A DNA stretch of 64,000 nucleotides, from assembly GCF_000001735.4 (NCBI RefSeq), contig NC_003076.8:13085835-13149834 (forward strand), written 5' to 3'. Shown here in pieces: positions 34,354 through 45,575 of this stretch. Source of the stretch: Arabidopsis thaliana. Lineage: Eukaryota; Streptophyta; Magnoliopsida; Brassicales; Brassicaceae. Every line of letters begins with the position of its first letter. The first letter of the stretch is position 1. A model generated the notes under the pieces. It was not told the origin of the DNA and ran no database searches. It worked only from the letters and a program-made list of their open reading frames with translations. Made by a program: the position numbers and the translations under genes.

Positions 34354-35786
34354 CTATGGCGTTCTCGACGCTCTTGAAATTGTCGACGCGTACTGCTGAA
34401 AGACCTGTTGCTCCAATGGGATGGGTGGAGGAGAAGGCAACTGATATGGAAGAGCGGATGAGGAAGATCCAACCTTCGGACCCCCAGCAGGGTCAATGAA
34501 CTCGTCCTCGGTTTGTGTAGGCGCAGATCCTGAAGCTGAAACTCTCTGTCGCCTTGTGCGTGGTTTGGCATGCAGAAGAGAAGGATCAGGATGAAAGCCT
34601 ATCTCCTCATGCTCTCCTGTAATCTCTGTAAGTGCAGGGCGAGGTAACCGAATCATGTGCTGACATGTATCATCTCTGAAGCACCACATTAAGTTGCCTT
34701 TAAGCGAGTGAGAGTTCTTCCGGTAAGCCTCATCCATAATGACACACGTGGTGTTGACTTCTTCGCCCTTAAAGTTGATGCAGAAATGCTTGAATATGGG
34801 AGTGAGAAGACTGCCAACTCTCTCAGATTTCTGTCCTCTACCTATAAAGGGCTTGGTCTTGAGAGAAACAAAGTGATGAGCGAACACAGCCCCAAAGTTG
34901 ACATTACGGTCAACCTGCTCAAATCCAAGGTTGTCTAGAAAGAAGTCATGAAGAGCATTATAGAGCAATAACAACTCAGAAAGTCTCATCTTGCCAGGCT
35001 CCATCTTGCACAACAGTGTGCTACTAATCAGCCTAACAAAATATCCCAGAACAGGGTGACGGATCTCTGAGTGTACTGCGTCCTTGGAATCATAGATTCC
35101 ATTACCAAACCAGCTCCAGAAAATCTGAGAATCCTTAAACTGACCAGGCAGGGAAACTCCAGTGATATCATTGTCAAACCCATAGATGTCACACAAATCT
35201 CGCACTGGTAAACTGTATCTGACACCGCGAATGAAGAAGATAAGAGCTCCTTCCTGAGCGTTGTGTTTCCTGTCATTCACATAAGATACCCTAACAGAAG
35301 CCATGAATTGTTTAACCAGCTCAGGATACAAAAAGTACAACCTACAACAGATGGTTTCCAAACCTATGTCATCTAGCAGTCCTAAAACAGATTTCTCTAT
35401 CTGCAAACACTACATCAAACCGAAATCCACAAACCGAGTAGGTAAAATTTCTACACTCATCCAGGCATTATAGAACAGAGTATCATAATCATCCCAATAT
35501 GGAGAAAAAGGGCAATTGAATAGTCACCTTTAGTGAATTCCTTGTTGACATCTTTCTCCCAAACCCTTTGAGAAGGAATTCTCTCATTTGGAAGCTTTGG
35601 CCACGGAAATCGATGAACAGGAGGTTGAGGGGCTGCAGCTTGGGATTCCGGTTGGGATGGGAGGAGACTGGCGGCGGTGGAGAAGCGCTGGCGGTGGTGA
35701 GGGACAGCGGAGGAGGAGGAAGGTCTGACGCTCTTCCTCGCCTTCTTTTTCTGCCCTGTCATCTTGCAGATCGATAAAATTGACAC
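34354..35786 (-). pseudogene. ATHILA ORF3 (env-position protein)
   Basis: Two open segments, 35786-35457 (basic start TGQKKKARKSVRP, later FPWPKLPNERIPS) and 35406-34354 (LRDLCDIYGFDN-like core, VNTTCVIMDEAYR), separated by a frame break near 35410-35460. Placement after integrase and before the 3' LTR, and the sequence character, match the ATHILA ORF-1 family found at the envelope position in plant Athila elements. Its function is not established. I see no clear signal peptide or fusion peptide here. Confidence 0.7.
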
Positions 35787-36091
35787 TTGGGAAAGATAGA
35801 GGATGAGATTCTATTGAGTTTAAAGCCTGAAATCACAAGAAACGGTGAAGAATCGAAGGATCTAGAGTGGTTTTAGTGAATTCGGCGGTTTTAGAGAGAA
35901 ATGAAATGAAGAAGATGAAGTTTTATGTTAAAACAACTTACCTGGAAAATGAAGGTGTCGATCGACACCATCTCGTTTTTGGTCGACATTATTTTATTTT
36001 TTTTTTTTTTTTAATCTGCATAGTCCTATAAAATCAAAAATCCTAAGTTAAGAATCAAATGAATGAAATAAATAAAAAGGAGAAACACTTA

Positions 36092-36120
36092 CCAGTGGGT
36101 TGCCTCCCACTAGGCGCTTG
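36092..36120 (-). other. Conserved hairpin between integrase and ORF3
   Basis: AGTGGG-TTGCCT-CCCACT can form a 6-bp stem. The same block recurs at 58625-58653 in B2 with a compatible stem (AGTGG...CCACT). In element sense B1 also has a donor-like GGTAAGTG right after it. Confidence 0.6.
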
Positions 36121-36151
36121 TTTATAGTCAATAACTTGATTTTGCAGTTGC

Positions 36152-37166
36152 TTAATCAACAGGTGGGTCCTGAAGATCCAAAGGCTTTTCTACTGGAATC
36201 TCGGCTTCAGCCCAGTAGTGTTTGACTCTCTGTCCATTCACAGAAAATGGTTTTCCATTGTTGTTTTTGAGAATGACTGTTCCATATGGCCTAACCGAGT
36301 GGACTGTGTAGAGACCTGTCCAACGAGAAGATAATTTTCCAGGAAATATTATCAATCTAGAATCATAAAGAAGTACCTGGTCATTAGGCTCAAAGGTCCG
36401 AGTGAGGATCTTCTTGTCGTGGTAAGCTTTTGTGCGTTCCTTGTAGAGCTTCGAGTTGTCATAGGCGTGAATTCGTATTTCATCAAGCTCATTCAACTGA
36501 ATAAGTCTCTTTTCTCCAGCCGATTTGATGTCGAAATTCATCATCTTGACTGTCCAAGCTGCTTTGTGCCTTTAATTCCACTGGAAGATGACAAGCTTTA
36601 CCATATAGAAGATGAAAAGGTGTGGTACCAAGCGGAGTTTTGAAAGCTGTCCTGTAGGCCCACAGTGAATCATCTAACTTGTAGGACCACTCTTTTTTCG
36701 CTTTACCCACTGTTTTCTCAAGAATCTCTTTGATTTGCCTGTTAGAAACTTCAACTTGGTCGCTTGTTTGTTGATGGTAGGGAGTAGCAACCCGATGCTG
36801 GACTCCATACTGTAAAAGCAATTTCGCAAGAATCTTGTTAATGAAATGCTTACCTCCATTACTAATGACTATGCGTGGCACTCCAAAACGAGGGAAGATG
36901 ATAGACTTGAAGTGTTTCATGACAACTGCTGAATCGTTCTACGGACTAGCTATAGCTTCTACCCATTTGAAGACATAATCCACAGCTACGAGGATGTAGA
37001 GATTCTTGTTGGAAGGCGGGAACGGTCCCATGAAATCTATACCCCAACAATCGAAGACTTCGACTTCGAGTATAAATTTCTGAGGTATCTCATTATGCTT
37101 GCTGATCTTTCCCCTTCTCTGACAAGGGTCACATTGCAATAGGAACTTATGAGCATTCCGAAACAT
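36152..37166 (-). pseudogene. Integrase of B1, three frame segments
   Basis: 37166-36939 carries the end of the zinc domain (CDPCQRRG) and the first core aspartate (GIDFMGPFP). 36920-36489 carries VISNGGKHF, where the family has Asp instead of Asn, and the glutamate region ([13 protein letters not shown]). 36544-36152 is the C-terminal domain (KLSSRWTGLYTV, GPY/F-like). A stop near 36937 and a frame change near 36540 separate them. With the second DDE aspartate replaced it would be inactive even if read through. Confidence 0.88.
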
Positions 37167-37295
37167 TGTAGGTCACCAAAAACCTACTTGAAGAACTTTG
37201 GATATTGGTTTGAAGGTTGCAAAATGACCATAATAGCCAGAGCTGTGATAATGCGATAGTATATCAGGAACCTCTGTTGCAGCAATGCATCTCCT

Positions 37296-38090
37296 CTAAA
37301 TTCCATCAGAACAATGTTTACAGAGATAAGGTTCATCCCGATAATATCGCCTAATCTCTCTTAGGAATCGCTTCTTGTTGTAATCTGTGAAATTATCAGG
37401 TTCCACATTTGCAGCTAGGTAATTAACAATATCAGCATACCATGGGTAATATTTTTCGACTGCTGTGAGGGCGCATTTCTCAGTTGGTGACCAATTTCTT
37501 GTTGATTCAGAAGGGTGTCGATCGACAGGTGCAATAATGTCGATCGACACCATCGCGCAACTACGAATATCAACTTCCTCTAAAATGGGAGTGTCGATCG
37601 ACATAATGGGAGTGTCGATCGACACTGAAGCTCGATTCTGCAACCTATCACGTTTGTAGTCATCTTCTTCAGCTGTATCAATCATGTATATGTTCTCTTC
37701 AGGCATGAAATCGTTTATAGGGACATCATCATCGATCCTAATGCGTGACAAATGATCAGCTACACCATTCTTAACTCCTTTCTTATCTCTAAACTCTATG
37801 TCAAATTCTTGAAGAAGCAAAATCCATCTCAAAAGTCTAGGCTTAGCATCCTTCTTTTGCATCAAATACTTCAAGGCAACATGATCTGTGTGAACAATAA
37901 CCTTGGATCCAACGAGATAAGATTTGAATTTCTCGAAAGCAAACACCACAACTAACAACTCCTTCTCTGTAGTTGCATAATTCCTTTGAGCATCATCAAG
38001 AGTTCTACTTGCATAGTAGATGACATGAAGCTTCTTATCCTTCCTCTGTCCTAAAACAGCTCCAACTGCAAAATCACTCGCATCACACAT
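37296..38090 (-). pseudogene. RNase H of B1 and linker to integrase
   Basis: RNase H motifs: [48 protein letters not shown]. The linker that follows encodes [12 protein letters not shown] and VDRHP from two palindrome pairs (37591/37612 and 37515/37537), then enters the integrase zinc region ([12 protein letters not shown]) and stops. The frame is shifted relative to RT just upstream near 38130. Confidence 0.9.
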
Positions 38091-38983
38091 TACCTCAAAA
38101 GGTAAATCCCAATCTGGTGGCTGATCAAGGCTTGTTTTATCTGCTTAAAGGCATCATGACACTCTTGTGTAAACTCAAATTTGACTTCTTTACAGAGTAA
38201 AGCAGTCAATGGTCTTGCGATTCTAATGAAGTATTTGATGAATCTCCTGTAGAAACCAGCATGTCCAAGGAAACTCCTCACTGCTTTAACATTATCAGGC
38301 GCTTGAAGACTTGTCATGACCTCAATCTTAGCTCTATCAACTTCTATACCATGCTCAGAAATCCTGTGTCCGAGAACTATTCCATCGTGTACCATGAAGT
38401 GACATTTCTCCCAATTCAAAACTAAATGTTTCTCCTCACATCTCGCTAACACTTTGCAAAGATTCTCTAAGAAATCCTCAAACGATGATCCATAAACTGA
38501 AAAATCATCCATGAAAACCTCCATGATATCCTCAATCATGTCTGTGAAGATAGACATCATACCTCTCTGAAATGTTGCAGGAGCATTACAAAGACCGAAG
38601 GGCATTCTCCGATAAGCAAATATACCATAGGGGCAGGTGAAAGTAGTTTTCTCCTGGTCATCTGGATGAATCGGGATCTGAAAAAATCTTGAGTATCCAT
38701 TAAGTAAACAATAGTACTTATGATTTGCTAACCTCTCCAACATTTGATCCTTAAATGGTAAGGGAAAATGGTCTTTCCTGGTAGCAGCATTCAGCTTTCT
38801 GTAATCGATGCACATCCGATGTCTTTTGATTGTCCGAGTAGGAATCAGCTCGTCTTTCTCATTCTTGACTACTGTAACACCTCTCTTCTTAGGAACCACA
38901 TGAACTGGACTAACCCAACTGCTATATGAAATTGGATAGATAACCCCTGCTTCCAACAGTTTCATAATCTCTTTCTTAACCAC
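38090..38983 (-). pseudogene. Reverse transcriptase of B1
   Basis: Full RT palm and fingers: GVIYPISYSSWVSPVHVVPK, MCIDYRKLN, PFGLCNAPATFQR and catalytic FMDDFSVYG. The DD pair is intact. It is linked upstream by one in-frame stop (near 39024) to the segment 39421-39023, and leaves frame near its C-terminus, about 38130. Confidence 0.92.
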
Positions 38984-39022
38984 TTCTTTCAGATTCTGAT
39001 TCAGCCTTCTTTGATGTTCAAC

Positions 39023-39421
39023 TTAAGACTTAGACTCATCCTCAAGGTGGATCCTATGCATGCATACATCTGGAGATATACCTGCAATGTCATCAAGAGA
39101 ACAGCCAAGAGCTTTGCGATGATTGCGCAGCTTGCTTAGCAATAAGGTGAGCTCTGCGAGATTAAGAGAAGCATTCACAATAACATGATAAGTAGAATTT
39201 TCACCAAGAAAAGCGTACCTTAACCCTGCTGGAAGTTGTTTCAATTCGATTTTAGGAGCCTTTGTTGGATCCCAATCTGAAGTAGTAGTCGGCGTTGAAG
39301 TCACAGATGGAAGAGCTTCTTCAACTGTAAGTTGCATCACATGTTCGCTCTCATCTAGCAGCTTAGTATATGTAGAAGTTTCACTGTCCAAATCTGCATT
39401 ATCCTCTATGGAAGAGACCAA
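39023..39421 (-). pseudogene. B1 protease-RT connecting segment
   Basis: 132 open residues (LPAGLRYAFLGENSTYHVI is the conserved Athila segment just before RT). It belongs to pol and shares the RT frame, interrupted only by the stop near 39024. Confidence 0.8.
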
Positions 39422-39442
39422 AACTCGCTCTAGTGGGTCTTC

Positions 39443-40618
39443 TTATTCGATCTCTGAAATACTATCTGAAGATGATGAAGTGAAAGAATCTATCAAAAAG
39501 GTTTTCCCTTCTATGATCGGTTTCTTGACCAAAGTGTTCATATCGAATTGCATAGTAAGGTCGCCAACATTCAGCCCTATCCTCCCTTGTTGAACATCTA
39601 TGATTGCTCCAGCTGTGTGCAAGAAGGATCTCCCTAGGATTAATGGATCCTTAGGTTCCTTCTCATAAGGCAAGACTACAAAGTCTGTAAGAATCATGCT
39701 CTTTCCAATTATCACTGGAACATCAATAAGAATTTCATATGGAATTCGGGTAGAACGATCTGCCAACACAAGAGTGATAAAGGTAGGCTCAAGATTGGAA
39801 TACCCAAGACGCATAGCAACTGAACGAGGCATCAGATTCACACTAGAACCGAGATCACATAAAGCTCTTGGGAAGGAATCGTGATTAATGGTGACACTAA
39901 GTACAAAAGTTCCAGGATCAGGTAGCTTTTTTGGAATTTGTTCCTGAATATTGTCGCTGCCCTGCTCTGAAATCATCATAACATTGCATTCTTTCGTCAA
40001 ATTCTTAATGACCATTGTCTTAACATACCTTCTGATTGTGGGAGATAGATGAATAGCTTCAACTAGAGGCATCTCAACAATCAGCTTATCAATCATAGCC
40101 TTGCATCTGACATCATCTAAGGCTTGTCTTGACTTTTTAGGACTCTTGGGGAAGGGAATTCGCCGATTTGCTGACTTGGTTGCAGCTAGAATTTGCACAT
40201 TGTCTGAACGACTTGGGTGTCGATCGACACCATCAGGAATAGTTTCCTCCTCCTCCGCAAAATTATCGATTCCACTCGACAAAGGGAAAACAGAGTCCTC
40301 AAGAGTTATAGGTGTCGATCGACACCCTGGTGTATCGATCGACACTGATTCATTTTCTGCAATTGGGAAAGATGAAGGCTGAGCTGATCGTTCGCGCTGA
40401 AGTATTGGGTTGAGCTGCTTTCCGCTGCGTAGTGTGACAGCATTGATAGAAGCTGATGTAGGTGAGAGATTGGAGAATTGAGAGCGGAGATTGTCAATCG
40501 TGCTATTGATATCTATGGAGAAAGAATCATACTTGCTATCAAGCTTTGTGGAGAGAGATTCATATTTGGTGTCAAGCTTTGTGAGGCCTGCAAGAAGCTG
40601 CGTAAACATAGACTCCAT
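39443..40618 (-). pseudogene. gag C-terminus and aspartic protease of B1
   Basis: 391-residue open frame. It begins in the gag coiled part (MESMFTQLLAGLTKLD), then a linker with SIDTPGCRSTP and GVDRHP encoded by palindromes at 40332, 40312 and 40217. The retropepsin follows, with catalytic CDLGSSVNLMP, ADRSTRIP and LILGRSFLHTAGA. The frame leaves the upstream gag frame at the C tract near 40641-40649. Confidence 0.88.
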
Positions 40619-40643
40619 TCTGGTTTCTGATTTTGGTGGAGGG

Positions 40644-41455
40644 GGGGGGCTTGGATTGGAGCAGAAATTGCTGAAATAGGAGTCTCTTTGCTCGCAGTAG
40701 CTATCTCAGCTGAAATTCTTTGTTCTTTGTCAAATCCCTGCGTTGAAAGACAAGTTAATGCATTGGTGATGAGAAGTAAAGCTTCACTAATGGTTATTGT
40801 CATGAAGTTACAGGAGCTTGCTGCATCAAGTTGATTCTGGTATTGCTTGTCTATTCCTTTGTAGAATATGTTGATGAGTTGGATCTCTTGGAAGCCATGT
40901 TGGGGACATTCACGCTGATAAGACATGAATCGGAGCCAAGATGCTCTCAGGGACTCTACTGGAGCTTGGGAGAATGAAGAAATTTGCAAACGAATTGTCT
41001 CTGTCACGGATTCATCGAAGAAGTGATTCATGAATGCATTCTTCGTATCAGTCCAATTGGTTAAGGAACCTGGTTCCAGTTGACGCAACCATGATGTTCC
41101 TCTTCTCGCGAGAGAGTAGGGGAAGAGTTTGCAAAGAAGGTAATCAGCTGGTACACCTTCTTCTTTAATAGAGGAAACGATGTATTCGAAGACTTCCAAA
41201 TGATCTAATAGTGATTTATCAGGAGCTCCTCTAAACTTTCCTCTAGATACAAGATCATAATAGGCAGGGTGTATAGCAAAGTCATCTCTTTCAAAAGGAG
41301 GAGCTTGAATGCTGATCGGTTTGTGTAGAAGAGATCAGTTCTTTTAAAATCGCCTATTCTAGCCGTCTGGTTTTTGCAGGTGAAAGTCTGCCATGGAAAC
41401 GTGATTCTCAAACCGATAATGTATTTGATTGTGATTTTTGCAGGGGGGGGGGGGG
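40644..41455 (-). pseudogene. gag core of B1, duplicate copy 1
   Basis: Encodes LLCKLFPYSLARRGTSWLRQ, FMNHFFDESVT and GFQEIQLINIFYKGID, the Athila/retrotransposon gag core. It is a tandem duplicate of 41456-42262 with a period of about 806 bp, and ends at a 9-C tract (40641-40649 in plus coordinates). Confidence 0.88.
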
Positions 41456-42262
41456 CTTGGATTGGAGCAGAAATTGCTGAAATAGGAGTCTCTTTGCTCG
41501 CGGTAGCTATCTCAGCTGAAATTCTTTGTTCTTTGTCAAATCCCTGCGTCGAAAGACAAGTTAATGCATTGGTGATGAGAAGTAAAGCTTCACTAGTGGT
41601 TCTTGTCATGAAGTTACAGGAGCTTGCTGCATCAAGTTGATTCTGGTATTGCTTGTCTATTCCTTTGTAGAATATGTTGATGAGTTGGATCTCTTGGAAG
41701 CCATGTTGGGGACACTCACGCTGATAAGACCTGAATCGGAGCCAAGATGCTCTAAGGGACTCTACTGGAGCTTGGGAGAACGAAGAAATTTGCAAACGAA
41801 TTGCCCCTGTCACGGATTCATCGAAGAAGTGATTCATGAATGCATTCTTCGTATCAGTCCAATTGGTTAAGGAACCTGGTTCCAGTTGACGCAACCATGA
41901 TGTTCCTCTTCTCGCGAGAGAGTGGGGGAAGAGTTTGCAAAGAAGGTAATCAGCTGGTACACCTTCATCTTTAATAGAGGAAACAATGTCTTCGAAGACT
42001 TCCAAATGATCTAATAGTGATTTATCAGGAGCTCCTCTAAACTTTCCTCTAGATACAAGATCATAATAGGCAGGGTGTATAGCAAAGTCATCTCTTTCAA
42101 AAGGAGGAGCTTGAATGCTGATCGGTTTGTGTAGAAGAGATCAGTTCTTTTAAAATCGCCTATTCTAGCCGTCTGGTTTTTGTAGGTGAAAGTTTGCCAT
42201 GGAAACGTGATTCTCAATCTGAAGGTACCTGAAACACAAGAGACCAATAGACAAAAAAACAC
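41456..42262 (-). pseudogene. gag of B1, duplicate copy 2 with N-terminal part
   Basis: Same gag core as the neighbouring copy with a handful of substitutions, plus the segment DLFYTNRSAF typical of the Athila gag N-terminus. A frame change separates DLFYTNR from the core near 42120. It ends in a 13-C tract (41443-41455). A pyrimidine-rich CAG lies at 42229-42260. Confidence 0.88.
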
Positions 42263-42333
42263 GTGAATAGGTGGTAGAAGAGTAGTATCTAGACTTAAAA
42301 GGACACCTAGTCTAATGGTGAACTAAAAGAGAA

Positions 42334-42350
42334 CTTCGGCAACAACGCCA
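42334..42350 (-). other. Primer binding site of B1
   Basis: In element sense TGGCGTTGTTGCCGAAG, a decayed form of TGGCGCCGTTGCCGG, the site used by Athila (tRNA-Asp, established for the lineage). Confidence 0.8.
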
Positions 42351-42354
42351 AATT

Positions 42355-42620
42355 TGATATAGCTCAAATTGCCTTAAGCTTACTCCCTCAAATAAGAGAT
42401 CGTCGTTAGCACTTAAGGGTCGAATTCTACTGAGCTCTCGATGTTCACACAATAGACTACTGATGTTGTTTAATAAGCTAAATGAAGTAATTGAATGTAA
42501 AAGACAAACAAGCAAGTAAATGAGTTGTAGATTCAAGTGATTAAAGCGTCGGGTCTAAGGAATTGTCTCGGGAGATAGATAAATTGTAGATCTAGCTAAT
42601 ATTAGGATTGTTATCGCACC
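42355..42620 (-). repeat. 5' LTR of B1, truncated
   Basis: Starts TGATATAGCTCAAATTGCC in plus view and matches 32046-32330, but ends after about 265 bp where the copia RT resumes (VYVLQPEGF). Confidence 0.88.
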
Positions 42621-43804
42621 GTTTATGTCTTACAACCGGAGGGTTTTGAAAAGTTGGGAAAAGAAGACAAGGTTTAAAAACTTAACAAGGCACTGTATGG
42701 TTTGAGACAGGCCCCAAGAGCTTGGAACAACAAGTTAAATCATATTCTTGTTGAACTTCTCTTTAAGAAGTGTTCTAAGGAGCTGTCTGTTTACCGCAAA
42801 TAAGTTAAAGGTAATCTCCTCATTATAGGCATGTACGTTGATGATTTATTTGTCACTGAGACACACTTAGAATTAATCAATGGATTCAAAAGGGAGATGT
42901 CTGCTAAGTTTGAGATGAGTGACCTTGGAAAGTTGACATAATATCTCGGAATAGAAGTGACTCAACACAGCAGAGGAATAATGTTGAATCAAAGTCGATA
43001 TGCTCTCAAGATCTTAGAAGAAGCTGGGATGAAAGATTGCAATATAGTTCCTATGGAAACCGGTTTGATTTTGGAAAAATTAGAGAATGAAAAGGAAGTG
43101 AATTCAACAGAGTTTAGAAGAAACGTTGGTTGTCTCAGGTACCTACTTCATACACGACCTGATCTATCTTTTTGTGTGGGAGTTTTGAGTAGATACATGT
43201 AGAGTCCTAGAGAATCACATGCGGCTGCCATGAAACAATGTTTAAGATACTTAAAAGGAACTACTACACTTGGTATATCGTTTATTCGAAGCGTGGAGGT
43301 ACCAAAATTAGTAGGATACAGTGATAGCAGCCACAATATGGATCCTGATGATGGGAGAAGCACAGCAGGGCATGTGTTTTATCTTGGTAAAGGACCAATA
43401 TCTTGGTGTTCTCAAAAACAAGATATTGTGGCAATCTCGTCTTGTGAAGCAGAGTTCATGGCAGGAACAGAGGCAGCAAAACAGGCGATTTGGCTTCAAG
43501 ATCTTTTGAGTGAGATCACAGGTGCATCAAGTGAGAGTGTAACCATACACATCGACAACAAATCGTCTATAGCTCTTACGAAGAATCCGATCTTCCATGG
43601 TCGAAACAAGCGCATACATAGGAGATATCATTTCATAAGAGAATGTGTTGAGAATGGTCAAATTGAAGTGGAACATGTTTCGAGAGATGAGCAAAAGGAA
43701 GACATTTTGACAAAGGCACTTGGTAGATCCAAGCTCAATGAAATGAGAAACCTCATTGGAGTTCAAGACTTGAAGGGAGAAGAGTTCAAGCTTAAGGGGG
43801 AGAA
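42621..43804 (+). pseudogene. pol of copia A, second part: RT and RNase H
   Basis: RT resumes at QPEGFEK, then ALYGLRQAPRAW, catalytic MYVDDLFVT (about 42832) and YLGIEV. RNase H covers about 43310-43740 (GYSDSSHNMDPDDGRSTAG, SSCEAEFMA, HIDNKSSIAL, RNKRIHRRYHFIRE). Stops occur near 42798, 42941 and 43199. The frame ends at the polypurine tract AAGGGGGAGAA (43793-43803). Confidence 0.9.
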
Positions 43805-45285
43805 TGTAGGATAAGCTTGAGAAGAGTAACTTGAGGAGTAAGTTACTAAAGAAGAGAAAAGGAAATTAAGCTTTAGTGTTCTAGGACTTATCTAGAATAA
43901 TGTATTAGGAGATATCTAAATACAAATCCTAGTTGTGTTAGTGATATAGGTCAAATTGCCTTAAGATCACTCTGTCAAATAAGAGATCGATTGTAGCACT
44001 TAAGGGTCGAATTTCACAAAGCTCTCGGATCACACAATAGACCAAGGTTTTGAATTAAGCTAAGTAAGATAGTAATGAAAATAAAAAGAAACAAAAGGAA
44101 GAAATAGCAGATTGTGAGGTTGTAAGACAAGAAAGTAAAAACGTCAAGCTTAGGGTATTCTCAGGATACTATTGGTTAGTAGATCTAATACTAGCTAGGT
44201 TATTATCGAACCATTCTTAAACTCAAACTCTAATTATGGAATAACCGGTGGCGTTCCGTGAAACTCCCTATGCCTATAACTAAGAATAACCGGAGAAACC
44301 GAGAGATCTTTAACCTAAAAATGTATTTTAAACGAGTTGAATTGCTCACCTTAGTAGATAGGCCGATTCTTATTACACATCTATAAACCAGCCTCATCAA
44401 ATAATAGATTCAACTACAGATACCTATGGTGGGCATATCTATTGTCTGGATTCAAGTTCTAGGTGATCAATCTATATCTAACATTAAGAACAATTAATGA
44501 TGAAGAATTCTAAACATAACCTAGCAGGGGCCGATCTATTAAACCATATGAATCCCTAATGAGAAACCCTAAACCTAACAAGTTGATTACTCAGACATGA
44601 TCAAAGAAACACAAATCATAGTCTGAATAAGAAATCAATAATAGCAAGAGAAAGAGTAAAGAAGATCTTCTCCCAAAGGGAGTCTCCACATGGTTTTGCT
44701 CCTAAAGTACAAAAGTGATGAGGAGAATAGTCTCTCCAAGCTTAGGTCTAAACAATGACCTTTAAAACTATATATATGACCTAAAAAACGTGATGGGCCT
44801 TCTTTAGAAATAAGAGAAAGTTCTGCCCCGAATTTGGAAATCTTCAAAACATCAATAAGTTGCGTCTTCGAATTGCTGTCAGGTATTGGTGTCGCTCGAC
44901 ATCAGGGGTGGTGTCGTTCGACACTTACGTGCATTTTCGTCTCTGGATTGCTTCTGCAGCTTAAGTTGACTATTTTGCTCCAAAATGCTCCATAATCTCC
45001 AAATGCATCCCAAACATGTAAAGACCTGAAAGGACTAGAAAAGACTATAGAAATAACAAATAGACTCTAAAACCTATACCTAAAACATAGTTAAAAATGG
45101 TAAAAATAGGGATTTATCAGTTAGGATAAGGTTAAAGCTTTTAATATATAGAATGTGTTAAGGTGTGATACAACTTATGAGATTTGAGAGAGATTGAGAC
45201 TTTAGGTTTTGAGAGAGTTCCTTAAAGATAATAAAAGAGAGATATTCTTTTATACTTTTGTTCTTAATCTTTCTTGAATACTAGA
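43805..45285 (+). repeat. 3' LTR of copia A, split by an Athila solo LTR
   Basis: Parts 43805-43941 and 45120-45285 together match the 5' LTR at 28715-28977; the break is exactly at the GTTAG duplication. Confidence 0.9.
43942..45119 (-). mobile_element. Athila-like solo LTR 1 (1178 bp, TSD GTTAG)
   Basis: TGATATAGG...GATTTATCA with perfect GTTAG at 43937-43941 and 45120-45124. It shares the start, middle blocks and end with the LTRs of B1 and B2. A palindrome pair at 44889 and 44911 has changed centres (CGCTCG, CGTTCG). Confidence 0.93.
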
Positions 45286-45559
45286 ACCTGAAAGATGAAG
45301 GAGATGACATTTGGGAGATTATCGTCTCGATGACATTGATAAGCCCGTCAGATATATATCAATGAGCTAATTGGATATATATCAATGAGCTATTGAAGAA
45401 GGTGACCACATACGTGGACATTTATGATTGGCTCAGTGAAATGGATTGGGTCCTAAGCATTAGAGTGCATAACGTAACCTTTTAACGAATTTGATATTTT
45501 TAAAAATAATTTAGTGTCAAGAAAAAGTAATTAGTTTGTTCTTTAAAGTATTTGGACTC
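45286..45559 (-). repeat. Second copy of the PAP26 promoter segment, middle part
   Basis: Continues from 28685-28714 across copia A and matches 25544-25775. It contains an extra local repeat GGATATATATCAATGAGCTA. Confidence 0.88.
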
Positions 45560-45575
45560 AAGACTCCCACGATAT

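Larger units (their letters stand above)
31810..42620 (-). mobile_element. Athila-like Ty3/gypsy element B1, inserted in copia A
   Basis: Minus-strand element: 5' LTR remnant (42355-42620), primer site, duplicated gag, protease, RT, RNase H, integrase, ORF3 and 3' LTR (31810-32999). Primer site, ORF order and the ATHILA ORF3 make it Athila lineage. No clean target duplication is visible: the 5' LTR is cut to about 265 bp, part of the copia RT is missing at the junction, and the 3' LTR outer edge is an inverted duplication. The insertion was therefore rearranged after the event. All coding regions carry stops or frameshifts. Confidence 0.92.
28715..45285 (+). mobile_element. Ty1/copia element A, hosting nested insertions
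   Basis: LTRs begin TGTTGGATAAG (28715) and TGTAGGATAAG (43805) and both end TACTAGA. The target duplication ACCTG flanks it at 28710-28714 and 45286-45290. Order gag, protease, integrase, RT, RNase H is copia. The copia sequence breaks in RT at about 31810 and resumes at about 42621, with B1 between. Its 3' LTR carries an Athila solo LTR. It landed in the duplicated PAP26 promoter copy. Confidence 0.92.

Noticed and set aside
35457..35786. Basic N-terminal ORF near ORF3 as a separate host gene
   Set aside because: Same strand, spacing and composition as the Athila ORF3 start; explained by one frame break.
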